From: Dehalococcoidia bacterium
Lineage (GTDB): Bacteria > Chloroflexota > Dehalococcoidia > DSTF01 > JACRBR01
Length of the DNA: 49,339 nt
Assembly (NCBI GenBank): GCA_040902535.1
Contig: JBBDXD010000023.1
Location: 32,772-82,110 of the forward strand
Direction of reading: 5' to 3'
Below, one piece after another: positions 25,024-33,284 of the stretch (position 1 is the stretch's first letter; each line of letters begins with the position of its first letter). A model generated the notes under the pieces. It was not told the DNA's origin, ran no database searches, and was given only the letters and a program-made list of their open reading frames with translations. The translations under genes and the position numbers were made by a program.

Positions 25024-26379
25024 ATGATCCGCACGCGGGTGTTCGAGGTGCTCGAAGAGCGCGGCCAGAAGCAGCGCTGGCTGCTGTCTGAGTTGAAGCG
25101 GCGCGGGTATCGCGTGAGCGAAGGCTATCTGTCGCAGTTGAAGGCCGGCACCAAGCAGCCCGGCCGCCAGTTCATCGAAGCCGTGTGTGAGATCTTCGGG
25201 ATGCCCGAGCACCGGCTGTTCTACGACGAGGGGGCTACAAGCATGGCAACGAAGACCGCCCGCAAGACGAGCGCAAAGACGGCCGCATCGGCGAACGGAC
25301 GCTCGAAGGGCAAGATCAACGTCGCGATCATCGGCGTCGGCAACTGCGCGTCATCGCTGGTGCAGGGCCGGTACTTCTACCAGGATGCCGGGGAAGGCCA
25401 GTTGATCCCTGGCCTGATGCACCCCACGCTCGGCGGCTATCACATCAGCGACATCAACTTCGTCGCCGCGATCGACATCGACGCGAACAAAGTCGGCAAG
25501 GATCTGAGCGAAGCGGTGTTCGAAACGCCGAACAACACGTTCAAGTTCTCGGACGTGCCGCACCAGGGCGTGCGCGTCTCGCGCGGCATGACGCACGACG
25601 GTCTCGGCAAGTATCTCTCGCAGGTGATCACGAAGTCGCGCGGCGGCACGGAAGACATCGTCAAGTTGCTGAAGGACACCGAGACGGACGTCGTCGTCAG
25701 CTATCTGCCGGTGGGTTCGGAGGAAGCCACCAAGTGGTACGTGGAGCAGGTGCTGGCGGCCGGGTGCGGCTTCGTCAACTGCATCCCGGTCTTCATCGCA
25801 CGGGACCACTATGGGTACTGGCCGAAGCGCTTCCAGGAAGCGGGCCTGCCGATCATCGGCGACGACATCAAGTCGCAGGTGGGCGCGACGATCGTGCACC
25901 GGATGCTGACGCGGCTCTTCCGCGAGCGCGGCGTGCGCGTCGACCGGACGTACCAGTTGAACTTCGGGGGCAACACGGACTTCCTGAACATGCTGGAGCG
26001 GGAGCGGCTGGAGTCGAAGAAAATCTCTAAGACGAGCGCCGTCACATCCATGCTGGATTACGAATTGCCGGAGTCGGACGTCCACGTCGGCCCTTCTGAC
26101 CACGTGCCGTGGCTGCTGGACCGCAAATGGTGCTACATTCGGATGGAAGGCACGACCTTCGGCGATGTGCCGCTGAACGCGGAACTGAAGCTGGAGGTGT
26201 GGGACAGCCCGAACTCCGCAGGCGTGGTGATCGATGCGATCCGGTGCTGCAAGCTGGCGCTGGACCGCGGTCTGGGCGGGCCGCTGATTGGCCCATCGGC
26301 GTACTTCATGAAGTCGCCGCCGCAGCAGTTCCCGGACGACGTGGCCCACGACATGGTGGAGGAGTTCATAGCAGGGTGA
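25024..26379 (+). CDS. ino1: Inositol-3-phosphate synthase fused to an N-terminal helix-turn-helix domain
   Basis: 451 residues. Residues 2-66 form an XRE-like helix-turn-helix ([20 protein letters not shown], then [20 protein letters not shown]). Residues 71-97 are a Lys/Ala/Thr-rich linker. Residues 98-451 are an actinobacterial-type myo-inositol-1-phosphate synthase with the NAD loop GVGNCASS (104-111), [44 protein letters not shown] and KKISKTSAV. The enzyme converts glucose 6-phosphate to inositol 3-phosphate, the headgroup precursor of phosphatidylinositol. ATG 25024 has TGAGG close upstream. A second strong ribosome binding site (GAGGGGG) precedes in-frame ATG 25243, exactly where stand-alone synthases begin, so both a fusion and a free enzyme may be made. 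First gene of a five-gene operon. Confidence 0.92.
   Translation: MIRTRVFEVLEERGQKQRWLLSELKRRGYRVSEGYLSQLKAGTKQPGRQFIEAVCEIFGMPEHRLFYDEGATSMATKTARKTSAKTAASANGRSKGKINVAIIGVGNCASSLVQGRYFYQDAGEGQLIPGLMHPTLGGYHISDINFVAAIDIDANKVGKDLSEAVFETPNNTFKFSDVPHQGVRVSRGMTHDGLGKYLSQVITKSRGGTEDIVKLLKDTETDVVVSYLPVGSEEATKWYVEQVLAAGCGFVNCIPVFIARDHYGYWPKRFQEAGLPIIGDDIKSQVGATIVHRMLTRLFRERGVRVDRTYQLNFGGNTDFLNMLERERLESKKISKTSAVTSMLDYELPESDVHVGPSDHVPWLLDRKWCYIRMEGTTFGDVPLNAELKLEVWDSPNSAGVVIDAIRCCKLALDRGLGGPLIGPSAYFMKSPPQQFPDDVAHDMVEEFIAG
25228..25245 (+). promoter_or_regulatory. Internal ribosome binding site and in-frame start within ino1
   Basis: GAGGGGG (25228-25234) lies eight bases before ATG 25243 (Met74 of the fusion). 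Translation from here would give a synthase with only the basic linker at its N-terminus, that is, without the helix-turn-helix. Confidence 0.5.
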
Positions 26380-26386
26380 GGCCGCA

Positions 26387-27313
26387 TTGCTCGACAGGCT
26401 CGTCTACTGGCTGTTCCGCCTGGCGATCCTCGTCACCCGGCCGCTGCCGCTTCGCCTGGGCTACTGGTTCGGTGAGCGCGTCGCCCTCATCTGCTACTGG
26501 GTGATCTTTCCCCGCCACCGCAAGGCGCTGAACGCGAACCTGGCGCACGTCCTGCAAAGCGACGACGCCAGGTTCGTCGACTCCGTGGCACGGGACTCCT
26601 TCCGCAACTTCGGAAAGTACGTCGTCGACTTCATCCACTACCCGTCGATGTCGCGCGAAGAGGTGCGCCGGCGGCTGCGCTTCGACCAGTGGGCCGAGCT
26701 CGAAGAAACGCGGGACTCCCGCCGCGGCGTGATCATCGCGACGCTGCATTTCGGTAGCTGGGACCTGGGCGCGGCGGCGCTCGCGGCTTACGACTACCCG
26801 ATCAACGCCATCGCGGAGACGTTCAGCTACCCGCCGATGAATGACCTGGTGCAGGGCTCGCGCGAGCGGCTCGGCATGAAGGTGATCGGGCACGATCGGC
26901 TGGGGCCGACGGTGTTCAAGGCGCTGCGGCGCGGCGAGATGCTGGCGATGCTCGTCGATATTGCGCCGAAAGACGCCGGCGGCATTCGCGTCGAGTTTTT
27001 CGGGGCGCCGGCGCTGGTTTCGTCGGCGCCGGCGCGCATCGCGCTGCGGACGAACGCCTGGGTGCTGCCGGCCGTCGTGCTGCGCGGGCCAGACGATGAC
27101 ATGATCATCAGGCCGATCATCGACTCGTCGCTGCGCGACTTCAGAGCGAGCGGCGACACTACGCGCGATGTGCAGGACCTGACGCGGCTGATCATGCGTT
27201 CGATGGAGCAGACGATCCGCGCGTATCCCGGGCAGTGGTTCATCTTCCGCCGCATGTGGGCCCGCAAGCGAGTGACCGCGGCGGCGGCGCAGCGTGTCGC
27301 CGGGGAGGCCTGA
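26387..27313 (+). CDS. LpxL/PatA-like lysophospholipid acyltransferase, copy 1
   Basis: 308-residue membrane-associated acyltransferase of the HtrB/LpxL/PatA group. The catalytic HxxxxD motif is HFGSWDLG (about residue 125). The N-terminus holds a hydrophobic stretch (YWLFRLAILVTRPLPLRLGY), and the C-terminal YPGQWFIFRRMW segment is typical of the family. The TTG start lies seven bases after the ino1 stop, with GGTGAGG upstream. In actinobacteria the homologous PatA acylates a mannose of phosphatidylinositol mannosides; the association with ino1 and a PimA-like enzyme suggests a similar glycolipid here. That role is inference. Confidence 0.85.
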   Translation: MLDRLVYWLFRLAILVTRPLPLRLGYWFGERVALICYWVIFPRHRKALNANLAHVLQSDDARFVDSVARDSFRNFGKYVVDFIHYPSMSREEVRRRLRFDQWAELEETRDSRRGVIIATLHFGSWDLGAAALAAYDYPINAIAETFSYPPMNDLVQGSRERLGMKVIGHDRLGPTVFKALRRGEMLAMLVDIAPKDAGGIRVEFFGAPALVSSAPARIALRTNAWVLPAVVLRGPDDDMIIRPIIDSSLRDFRASGDTTRDVQDLTRLIMRSMEQTIRAYPGQWFIFRRMWARKRVTAAAAQRVAGEA

Positions 27314-27316
27314 GGC

Positions 27317-28270
27317 GTGGCGTTGATCCCGCGCCCGCGGCTCTGGAAGTACTACCTGATGGTCGCCGTGATCCAGACGATCGGCCGGCTGCCGCTCGGC
27401 TGGCGTTACGGCATCGCCCGCTTCGTGAGCGACCGGCTGTACAACCGCCGCCGGTCGATCCGCGAAAACACGCGCAGCAACGTGCGACATGTGCTCGGGC
27501 CGGATGCAACCGAAGACGAGGTGAATCGCATCGCGCGGCAGTGCACGCGTAACGCCGGGCGCTATTACGCCGACGTCATCGGGATGCATCGGATGGACGT
27601 GCGGCGTTTTTACGAGAACGACCTTGTCCTGGAGGGCGTCGACTACGTGCGGGAGGCGCAGGCGGCGGGACGGGGCGTGGTGCTGGCATCGGCGCACTAC
27701 GCGAACCCGGAGTTCGCGGTGCAGGGGCTGGCGGCAGTCGGCATCCAAGTATTCGCGCTCGTCGAGCCGCTGCAGCCGCCGGAACTCGGGCGGCTGATGT
27801 GGAACCTGCGCCGCGTCCACGGGCACGTCTACGAGCCGGTGAGCTTCGCGGCGGTGAAGAAGGCGCTGGCGTGGCTGCGCAACGGCGGCGTCGTGGCGAT
27901 CCTGATCGACCGCGATATCCAGAACCGCGGCATCGACCTGGAGCTGTGCGGGGCGCAGGCTCGCTTTCCGACGGGCGCGATCGACCTGGCGCTGCGCACG
28001 AACGCCGTGGTCTTGCCCGGTTGGGTGAAGCGCACGGGCGGCTTCAAGGTACACGCGAAGATCGGACCGCCGCTGGAGATGGTGCGCACCGGCAACAACG
28101 AGCACGATCTGCGGGTCAACAGCGCGGCGCTGCTGAAGCTGTTCGAGGCGCACCTGCGCAACGATCCGGGGCAGTGGAGCGTGCTCGACCGCATCTGGCG
28201 GGATGACGTCGCGGAGGCGGAACGCACATCCCCCGACGAACAGGCGTCCGAACCGCAGGCAGTACAATGA
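27317..28270 (+). CDS. LpxL/PatA-like acyltransferase, copy 2
   Basis: 317-residue second member of the same family, starting GTG three bases after copy 1. The catalytic motif is HYANPEF, that is HxxxxE instead of HxxxxD, a variant known in the LpxL group. Also present: LIDRDIQNRGIDL (the conserved D..... region) and a C-terminal DPGQWSVLDRIW that parallels copy 1. The two copies are clearly divergent and may add acyl chains at different positions. Part of the ino1 operon. Confidence 0.85.
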   Translation: MALIPRPRLWKYYLMVAVIQTIGRLPLGWRYGIARFVSDRLYNRRRSIRENTRSNVRHVLGPDATEDEVNRIARQCTRNAGRYYADVIGMHRMDVRRFYENDLVLEGVDYVREAQAAGRGVVLASAHYANPEFAVQGLAAVGIQVFALVEPLQPPELGRLMWNLRRVHGHVYEPVSFAAVKKALAWLRNGGVVAILIDRDIQNRGIDLELCGAQARFPTGAIDLALRTNAVVLPGWVKRTGGFKVHAKIGPPLEMVRTGNNEHDLRVNSAALLKLFEAHLRNDPGQWSVLDRIWRDDVAEAERTSPDEQASEPQAVQ

Positions 28271-28274
28271 TCGT

Positions 28275-28298
28275 GATCGGCGCGTTGTAGCGCCGATC
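28275..28298 (+). terminator. Intergenic hairpin in the ino1 operon (weak terminator or attenuator)
   Basis: A perfect 9-bp stem (GATCGGCGC / GCGCCGATC) with a 6-base loop in the 47-base gap between the second acyltransferase and the PHP gene. No T-run follows, so it may only attenuate or protect the upstream transcript. Confidence 0.35.
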
Positions 28299-28317
28299 GT
28301 GTTCTGGACGGAGCGCC

Positions 28318-29112
28318 GTGGGTAAGGCCGATCTGCACATCCACACGCGCTACGGCGACGGCATGGCGACCGTGCCCGACCTGCTCGAGTACGTCGAGCA
28401 GACGACGGACCTTGATGTCATCGCCGTGACCGAGCACGACACGCTGCGCGCCGCCGATGAGGCGCGCGAACTGCACGCGCGACGTGATTATCGCTTCGCG
28501 CTCGTCATGGGTGAAGAAGTGACGACGCTCGACGGCCACCTACTGGCGCTGTTCATCGAAGAGCCCGTGCCGTCGTTCCGGCGCATGGAACCGACGCTCG
28601 AGGCGATCCACCGCCAGGGCGGGCTCGCGATCGTGCCCCATCCGCTGTCGTGGCTGACGCGCAGCGTGCACGCGCGGGTGCTCGATCGCGTGGCGCTGAC
28701 GCCGAATGGCGGCATCCACTTCGACGGCATCGAGGAGTACAACCTGAGCCCCGCGGGACGCGTCACGTCGGCACGCGCGCGAAGGCTGAACCGCGAACGT
28801 TATCACCTGGCGGCGCTGGGCTGCAGCGATGCGCACTTCCTGGCATCGGTCGGCAGCGCGTACACACGCTTTGAAGGCACGACGGCCGGCGAACTGCGCC
28901 GCGCGATCGACGCGAAGACGACGGAAGGCGCCGCGGGGCGCGCGCCACGTATGAACGAACTGGGCTACCGGAACATCGCCGTGCAGTCGTGGCGCGGGAT
29001 GATGGCGACGCCGCGCAACATGGGCTGGGCGCCGACGATCCGCAGCTTCATCACGAGCCGTGGACGCTACCGTCACCCGCCGGAGACACCGCGCGAGGAC
29101 GTGGCGCCATGA
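28318..29112 (+). CDS. PHP-domain metal-dependent phosphoesterase
   Basis: 264 residues. The PHP signature begins at the N-terminus (ADLHIHTRYGDG), followed by VIAVTEHDTL, the Glu in GEEVTT, VPHPLSW and the final GCSDAHFL; these supply the His/Asp/Glu ligands of the metal cluster. Proteins of this type hydrolyse phosphoesters such as histidinol phosphate, nucleotides or lipid headgroup phosphates. In this operon it could act on inositol phosphate, replacing the usual inositol monophosphatase, but this is speculation. The GTG start has GGAG upstream. The stop overlaps the next start (ATGA). Confidence 0.85.
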   Translation: MGKADLHIHTRYGDGMATVPDLLEYVEQTTDLDVIAVTEHDTLRAADEARELHARRDYRFALVMGEEVTTLDGHLLALFIEEPVPSFRRMEPTLEAIHRQGGLAIVPHPLSWLTRSVHARVLDRVALTPNGGIHFDGIEEYNLSPAGRVTSARARRLNRERYHLAALGCSDAHFLASVGSAYTRFEGTTAGELRRAIDAKTTEGAAGRAPRMNELGYRNIAVQSWRGMMATPRNMGWAPTIRSFITSRGRYRHPPETPREDVAP

Positions 29113-30290
29113 AGATCGCGCTCGTGTCGCCGTACGACTGGAGCGTAAGCGGCGGCGTCAACAACCACATCCGCCATCTCGCGGAGCAGTTCGTCGAACG
29201 CGGGCATGAACCGCACATCGTCGCGGCGGGATCAAAGAAGGCGCAGAGCGACATCTGCCCGATCACGACGATCGGACGCGCGATACCGTTGCGCGTGAGC
29301 GGCTCCGTCGCGCGGATCACGCTCTCGCTGCGCGTGGCCGGGCACGTGCGGCGCTTCCTCGACGAGCACGAGTTCGACATCATCCACGTACACGAGCCGT
29401 TCATGCCGCAATTGCCGGTCCAGTTCCTGCGCTATTCGACGAGCGTGAACGTCGGCACGTGGCACGCCGCGCGCGACTCGAACTTCGTCTACCTGTACGG
29501 ACGGCGGCTGATCAAGCGCTGGGCGGCGAATCTCGACGGCAAGATCGCCGTATCCACGGCCGCCGTGAAGCACATCGAAAAGTACTTTCCGGGGTACTAC
29601 AACATCATTCCGAACGGCGTCGACGTCGAGCACTTTGCGCGGGATGCGGACGCGATGCCGGAATTCAGCGACGGCAAGCTCAACGTGCTGTTCGTCGGGC
29701 GGCCGGAGAAGCGCAAGGGGTTGAAGCACCTGATCCGCGCCTTCGTCGGCGTGCAGCGCGCGATCCCCGGCACGCGGCTGATCGTCGTCGGGGCCGGCGA
29801 CTTCGGACGCTACGAGAGCGCCGTGCGGCGCGCCAAACTGCAGAACGTGCGCTTTCGCGAGAACGTGCCGTTCGACGAGTTGCCGCGCTACCACCACTCG
29901 GCGCACGTCTTCTGCGCGCCGAACACGGGATTCGAAAGCCAGGGCATCGTGCTGCTGGAGGCGATGGCGGCGGGACTGCCGATCGTCGCGTCGAACATCG
30001 ATGGCTTCGCCGGCGTGCTGACGCACGGCGTCGAAGGGCTGCTGGTGCGCCCCGAAGACGCGGCGGCGTTATCGGGCGCGATCGTCGGGTTGTTGCGCGA
30101 CCCGGAACGGCGCGACGCGATGGCCGAGCGCGGCCGCGAGCACGCACAGCACTTCGCGTGGGAGCGCGTCAGCCAGCGGGTGCTTTCGTACTACGAACGG
30201 CTGATCTACGAGCGCCAGATCGTCGACCGCGAGGCGGCGGCTGCGGATGGCGACGCGTTGCCGGCTGAGCGGAGCGTGCTGGGGGTTTAG
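29109..30290 (+). CDS. GT4-family glycosyltransferase, PimA-like
   Basis: 393-residue GT-B fold glycosyltransferase. N-terminal domain: KIALVSPYDWSVSGGVNNHI with the GGV loop, and HVHEPFMPQLP. C-terminal nucleotide-sugar domain: LFVGRPEKRKGLKHLI and the donor motif ESQGIVLLEAMAAGLPIVAS. These features, including SPYDW..SGGVNNHI, are very close to mycobacterial PimA, the GDP-mannose:phosphatidylinositol mannosyltransferase. With ino1 and two PatA-like acyltransferases in the same operon, a phosphatidylinositol-mannoside-like lipid is a good hypothesis. A phosphatidylinositol synthase is not in the window. The start overlaps the PHP stop. Confidence 0.9.
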   Translation: MKIALVSPYDWSVSGGVNNHIRHLAEQFVERGHEPHIVAAGSKKAQSDICPITTIGRAIPLRVSGSVARITLSLRVAGHVRRFLDEHEFDIIHVHEPFMPQLPVQFLRYSTSVNVGTWHAARDSNFVYLYGRRLIKRWAANLDGKIAVSTAAVKHIEKYFPGYYNIIPNGVDVEHFARDADAMPEFSDGKLNVLFVGRPEKRKGLKHLIRAFVGVQRAIPGTRLIVVGAGDFGRYESAVRRAKLQNVRFRENVPFDELPRYHHSAHVFCAPNTGFESQGIVLLEAMAAGLPIVASNIDGFAGVLTHGVEGLLVRPEDAAALSGAIVGLLRDPERRDAMAERGREHAQHFAWERVSQRVLSYYERLIYERQIVDREAAAADGDALPAERSVLGV

Positions 30291-30317
30291 CGGCGTATCC
30301 GTACGGTGTGAGCACGC

Positions 30318-30962
30318 TCAGGCATCCGGGCCGGAATCGTGTTCCAGCTTGCCCAACTCGATCATGCTCGCGAGGTCGTCTGCCACCTCGGGCGCGTACT
30401 GGCCGATCACGTTGCGCACATCCGCGAGTCCTTGGTCATCGGCGAAGCCGAGCATGCGGCCGACGTCTGCGACGTCCTGCAGCCGCCCCGATTCGAGCTT
30501 CATCAGCACGAGAAACGGCAGCGTGAGAACACGCGAGCCAGCCGGGTCTGCGTTCGTTGTCGCAAGTTCCAACGCGGTCACCCACCGCGAGCCATCCACG
30601 CTGATGAGATCGAGTTGCTGACCGGAGGGCGCGCGCCACGTCGAACCGCCGATCGAGAGCGCGCCCAGCTTCTCGTAGCCGGCGGCGCTTAGACGCGCCT
30701 CCGCCGTGTTCGCATCTCCGGCGAGCACGACGACGTCAAGGTCGCTTGTCGCGCGTTCCGGCATATAGAGACGCGTGGCTACGGCTCCGACGATCGCCCA
30801 TCGCAGACCTTCGAGCGCGCCGGTGAGATCGGGCCACTGCGCCATATCGCTCCAATCCGTGAGCTTGAGAAGAGAGCCAGAGCCGGGCTTCTGGCGACGT
30901 CGCGCAACGCTGATGAGCAGGCGTCGCGTGCGACGGGCCAGTTCTTCGCGCGTGATCGCCAT
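30318..30962 (-). CDS. Nucleotidyltransferase-like protein
   Basis: 214 residues. The core AIVGAVATRLYMPERATSDL followed by DVVV matches the start of nucleotidyltransferase-fold proteins (AbiEii/Nuc-transf groups). In these, Asp-x-Asp binds metal; here DLDVVV gives that pair. An N-terminal helix-rich segment (TREELARRTRRLLISVARRR) and a C-terminal helical half follow. It could be a toxin-like or RNA-modifying nucleotidyltransferase, but no antitoxin partner is adjacent. ATG 30962 is chosen because GGAGG lies 7 bases upstream; ATG 30980 has none. Confidence 0.7.
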   Translation of the reverse strand: MAITREELARRTRRLLISVARRRQKPGSGSLLKLTDWSDMAQWPDLTGALEGLRWAIVGAVATRLYMPERATSDLDVVVLAGDANTAEARLSAAGYEKLGALSIGGSTWRAPSGQQLDLISVDGSRWVTALELATTNADPAGSRVLTLPFLVLMKLESGRLQDVADVGRMLGFADDQGLADVRNVIGQYAPEVADDLASMIELGKLEHDSGPDA

Positions 30963-30980
30963 GGTGCGCCTCCGCACCAT
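30961..30980. promoter_or_regulatory. Inverted repeat enclosing the ribosome binding site of the nucleotidyltransferase gene
   Basis: On the minus strand, ATGGTGCG-GAGG-CGCACCAT: two 8-base arms with the Shine-Dalgarno GAGG as the 4-base spacer and the start codon as the end of the second arm. In RNA this could hold the ribosome binding site in a hairpin loop. The arms equal those of the palindrome at 24899-24916. Confidence 0.45.
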
Positions 30981-31012
30981 TGTACGGGGCCGGGCAAGTG
31001 GAGTCGGCGCCG

Positions 31013-31975
31013 TCAGAACTCCGCCGACACGCCATCCAGCGTGGCGACCTCATCATCGGACAGGCGGAGATCTGATGCCGGCAGCAGGTCCGCGAGTTGC
31101 GCGCGCGTGTTGGCGCCGACGATCGGGGCGGTGATCGCCGGTTTGGAGAGCAGCCAGGCGAGCGCGACGGCGGCGATCGTCGTCGCGTGGGCGCCGGCGA
31201 TGGCGGCGAGCGCGTCGATCGCGGCGAAGCCCCTGTCGTTCAGGTAGCGCTGCTTGATGCGGTCCGCGCGCTGGCTCTTCGGGACGCCGGCGCCCTTGCG
31301 GTACTTGCCGGTGAGGAAGCCAGCGGCGAGCGGGCTGTACGGGATGACGCCGATACGCTCACGCTCGCACAGTGCGGCGAGGTCCGCTTCGAACTCGCTG
31401 CGATGCACCATGTTGTAGTGCGGCTGCAGGCTGACGAACGCCGGCAGCGACTTCGCGCGGGCGACGTCGAGCGCCTGTTGCAGTTGATCCGCGCTGTAGT
31501 TCGACGCGCCGACGTATCGCAGCTTGCCGCCGGCGATCAGTTCGCCGAAGACGGTGAGCGTTTCTTCGATCGGCGTGTCATCGTCGGGCCAATGACACTG
31601 GTAGAGGTCGATCGTGTCCACCTGCAGCCGTCGCAGGCTGTCCGCGACGGCGCGCGTGATGTGCGCGCGGCCCAGGCCTTCGCCGTCGCGGGCAGACCAC
31701 ATCTTGCCGCGCACCTTCGTGGCGATGACAAGGGAGTCGCGGTTGCCGCGCTGCTTCATCCAGCGGCCGATGATCTCTTCCGAGACGCCGCCGGGGTTGC
31801 CGGGCGACCAACTGCTGTAGATGTCCGCGGTATCGATGAAGTTGCCGCCGGCTTCGACGAAGGCGTCCATGACGTCGAACGACGCCGTCTCGTCGGTAGT
31901 CCAGCCGAACTGCATGCTGCCGAGGCAGATGTCGGAGACGCTGAGGTCCGTGGTGCCGAGCTTGCGTGTGTTCAC
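31013..31975 (-). CDS. Aldo/keto reductase
   Basis: 320-residue AKR with the catalytic tetrad visible: Asp and Tyr in FIDTADIY, Lys in VIATKVRG and His in LYQCHWPD. The (beta/alpha)8 barrel and cofactor-binding end (APIVGANTRAQLADLL) are complete. It probably reduces aldehydes or ketones with NADPH; the substrate is unknown. A second, divergent AKR is at 36011-37015. Single gene. Confidence 0.9.
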   Translation of the reverse strand: MNTRKLGTTDLSVSDICLGSMQFGWTTDETASFDVMDAFVEAGGNFIDTADIYSSWSPGNPGGVSEEIIGRWMKQRGNRDSLVIATKVRGKMWSARDGEGLGRAHITRAVADSLRRLQVDTIDLYQCHWPDDDTPIEETLTVFGELIAGGKLRYVGASNYSADQLQQALDVARAKSLPAFVSLQPHYNMVHRSEFEADLAALCERERIGVIPYSPLAAGFLTGKYRKGAGVPKSQRADRIKQRYLNDRGFAAIDALAAIAGAHATTIAAVALAWLLSKPAITAPIVGANTRAQLADLLPASDLRLSDDEVATLDGVSAEF

Positions 31976-32035
31976 GGGCTGAGCGTAGTCGTTCGCTGCG
32001 CAACGCGGTAGGCGCGCGCACTCGCCTGGCGGCAG

Positions 32036-32626
32036 TCACCGTCGTCGCAGCGCGGCGAGCGCCGTCCATGCTCCCATCACGAACGCCAGGCACGCAAACC
32101 CGAGCAGCCAACGAGAGAGGGACTCGGTGATCGGCTCCTCCGAGGTGCCGGTGCCAGGCAACTGGGGCGGTGCGGGCGATGCCGTCTCCACGGGAACCGG
32201 CGGTGGGGAGTCTTCGAGCGCTCTTGCCAGGACCGCGGGTTGCGACTCACCGCTCGCGTTGAACGCGACGACCGACACCCGCACAATATCACCCGTGAAC
32301 GCACGCGCAGTTGCCGAGAGCGCGACCGACGTGACGTTGGCGCCTACCTGATACTCCTCCGACTGTGGCGTGGCATCTCCTGCCTGACGTGAGTAGACAA
32401 TCCGGAACCCATCCTCGTTGTCAGAGTTGTCCTGCCACGTGATCGGGCCGGACAGATCGAGGGTGACGTTGCTGGGTGCCGCCGGCACGGCAGATGGCGT
32501 CGAATCAATCGCCGGTGTCGGCGTGGCGTCGCCAAAGGCGGCGACACTTCCGTAGCCAAATCGCGCGCCCAGCGATATCAAAACTGCGACGGTGATGGCG
32601 GTGCTCACGGCTCGGCGAATCATCAC
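32036..32626 (-). CDS. Cell-wall-anchored protein with FN3-like domain and LPGTG motif
   Basis: 196 residues. A signal peptide (residues about 1-30) is followed by a Pro/Thr/Ala linker, a fibronectin-III-like domain (about 48-135: PSNVTLDLSGPITWQDNSDN, then FRIVYSRQAG, then VRVSVVAFNASGES), another Pro-rich linker, and a sortase-type tail: QLPGTG, a hydrophobic helix (WLLGFACLAFVMGAWTALAAL) and RRR. LPxTG-helix-Arg is the classical covalent cell-wall anchor of monoderms, which supports a single-membrane envelope. GGGAG precedes the ATG. No sortase is in the window. Confidence 0.75.
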   Translation of the reverse strand: MMIRRAVSTAITVAVLISLGARFGYGSVAAFGDATPTPAIDSTPSAVPAAPSNVTLDLSGPITWQDNSDNEDGFRIVYSRQAGDATPQSEEYQVGANVTSVALSATARAFTGDIVRVSVVAFNASGESQPAVLARALEDSPPPVPVETASPAPPQLPGTGTSEEPITESLSRWLLGFACLAFVMGAWTALAALRRR

Positions 32627-32720
32627 AGACTCCCTTCTGAAAAATGCTTGCCTCTTTCGGGCAAAAATATCCTGTTGACAGTCGTTCGCCGCGCAACGCG
32701 GTAGGCATGGAGCGCGCTCG

Positions 32721-33137
32721 TCACGCTTCCGGCCGGTACGTCCCGAAGCTCCAGACGTTGCCTTCGAGGTCGCGGACGGTGTAATCGCGGCCGCCGTAGT
32801 CCTGATCGACGGGCGCCATCAGGATCTGCGCGCCCGCCGCCTTCGCGCGTTCGTAGTGCGCATCGGCGTCAGGGACGATCACGTAGATGCCCATGCTGAC
32901 GCCGGGCAAGTCGCGCGGGCTCTTCATGCCCATGCCATCGTCCTTGGCGGTCGACAGCATGATGACGCCGTTGCCGATGCGCATCTGCGCGTGACCGATC
33001 TCGCCGTCCTGTTCGCCGTAGACGGCTACCGTCTCGAGCCCGAACGCCTTCTCCAGCCAATCGATGGCGGCGCGCGCGTCCTTGTACCGCAGGAACGGCA
33101 CGATATCGGCGGTGACGGCAGTCTTTGCGTCTGGCAT
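32721..33137 (-). CDS. VOC-family (glyoxalase/PhnB-like) protein
   Basis: 138-residue vicinal-oxygen-chelate protein with two beta-alpha-beta3 repeats: VPFLRYKDARAAIDWLEKAF in the first and IYVIVPDADAHYERAKAAG in the second, ending DYTVRDLEGNVWSFGTY. This closely matches the PhnB/glyoxalase-like group. Such proteins include antibiotic-binding, dioxygenase and isomerase members, and the function here is open. GGAGG lies upstream of the ATG. Single gene. Confidence 0.85.
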   Translation of the reverse strand: MPDAKTAVTADIVPFLRYKDARAAIDWLEKAFGLETVAVYGEQDGEIGHAQMRIGNGVIMLSTAKDDGMGMKSPRDLPGVSMGIYVIVPDADAHYERAKAAGAQILMAPVDQDYGGRDYTVRDLEGNVWSFGTYRPEA

Positions 33138-33284
33138 GGAACGATCCTCCTACGGTAGTTCGAGGCGATGATAGCGCGTCGCTCATCGCGATGCTTGTAC
33201 GCAGTTACCGCTCCGGCGCCAACTCTAAGAGTCCTCTCACGTACGCCTCATCGGCGCCTCACGCGCCGAACTCATACTGGGCGG

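Noticed and set aside
26366-28267. 633-codon minus-strand open frame
   Set aside because: It is the antisense shadow of the two acyltransferases and has a His/Arg/Gln-rich composition without motifs.
30318-30962. Toxin-antitoxin system of the AbiE type
   Set aside because: The nucleotidyltransferase-like fold is plausible, but no AbiEi-like antitoxin gene is adjacent on either side.
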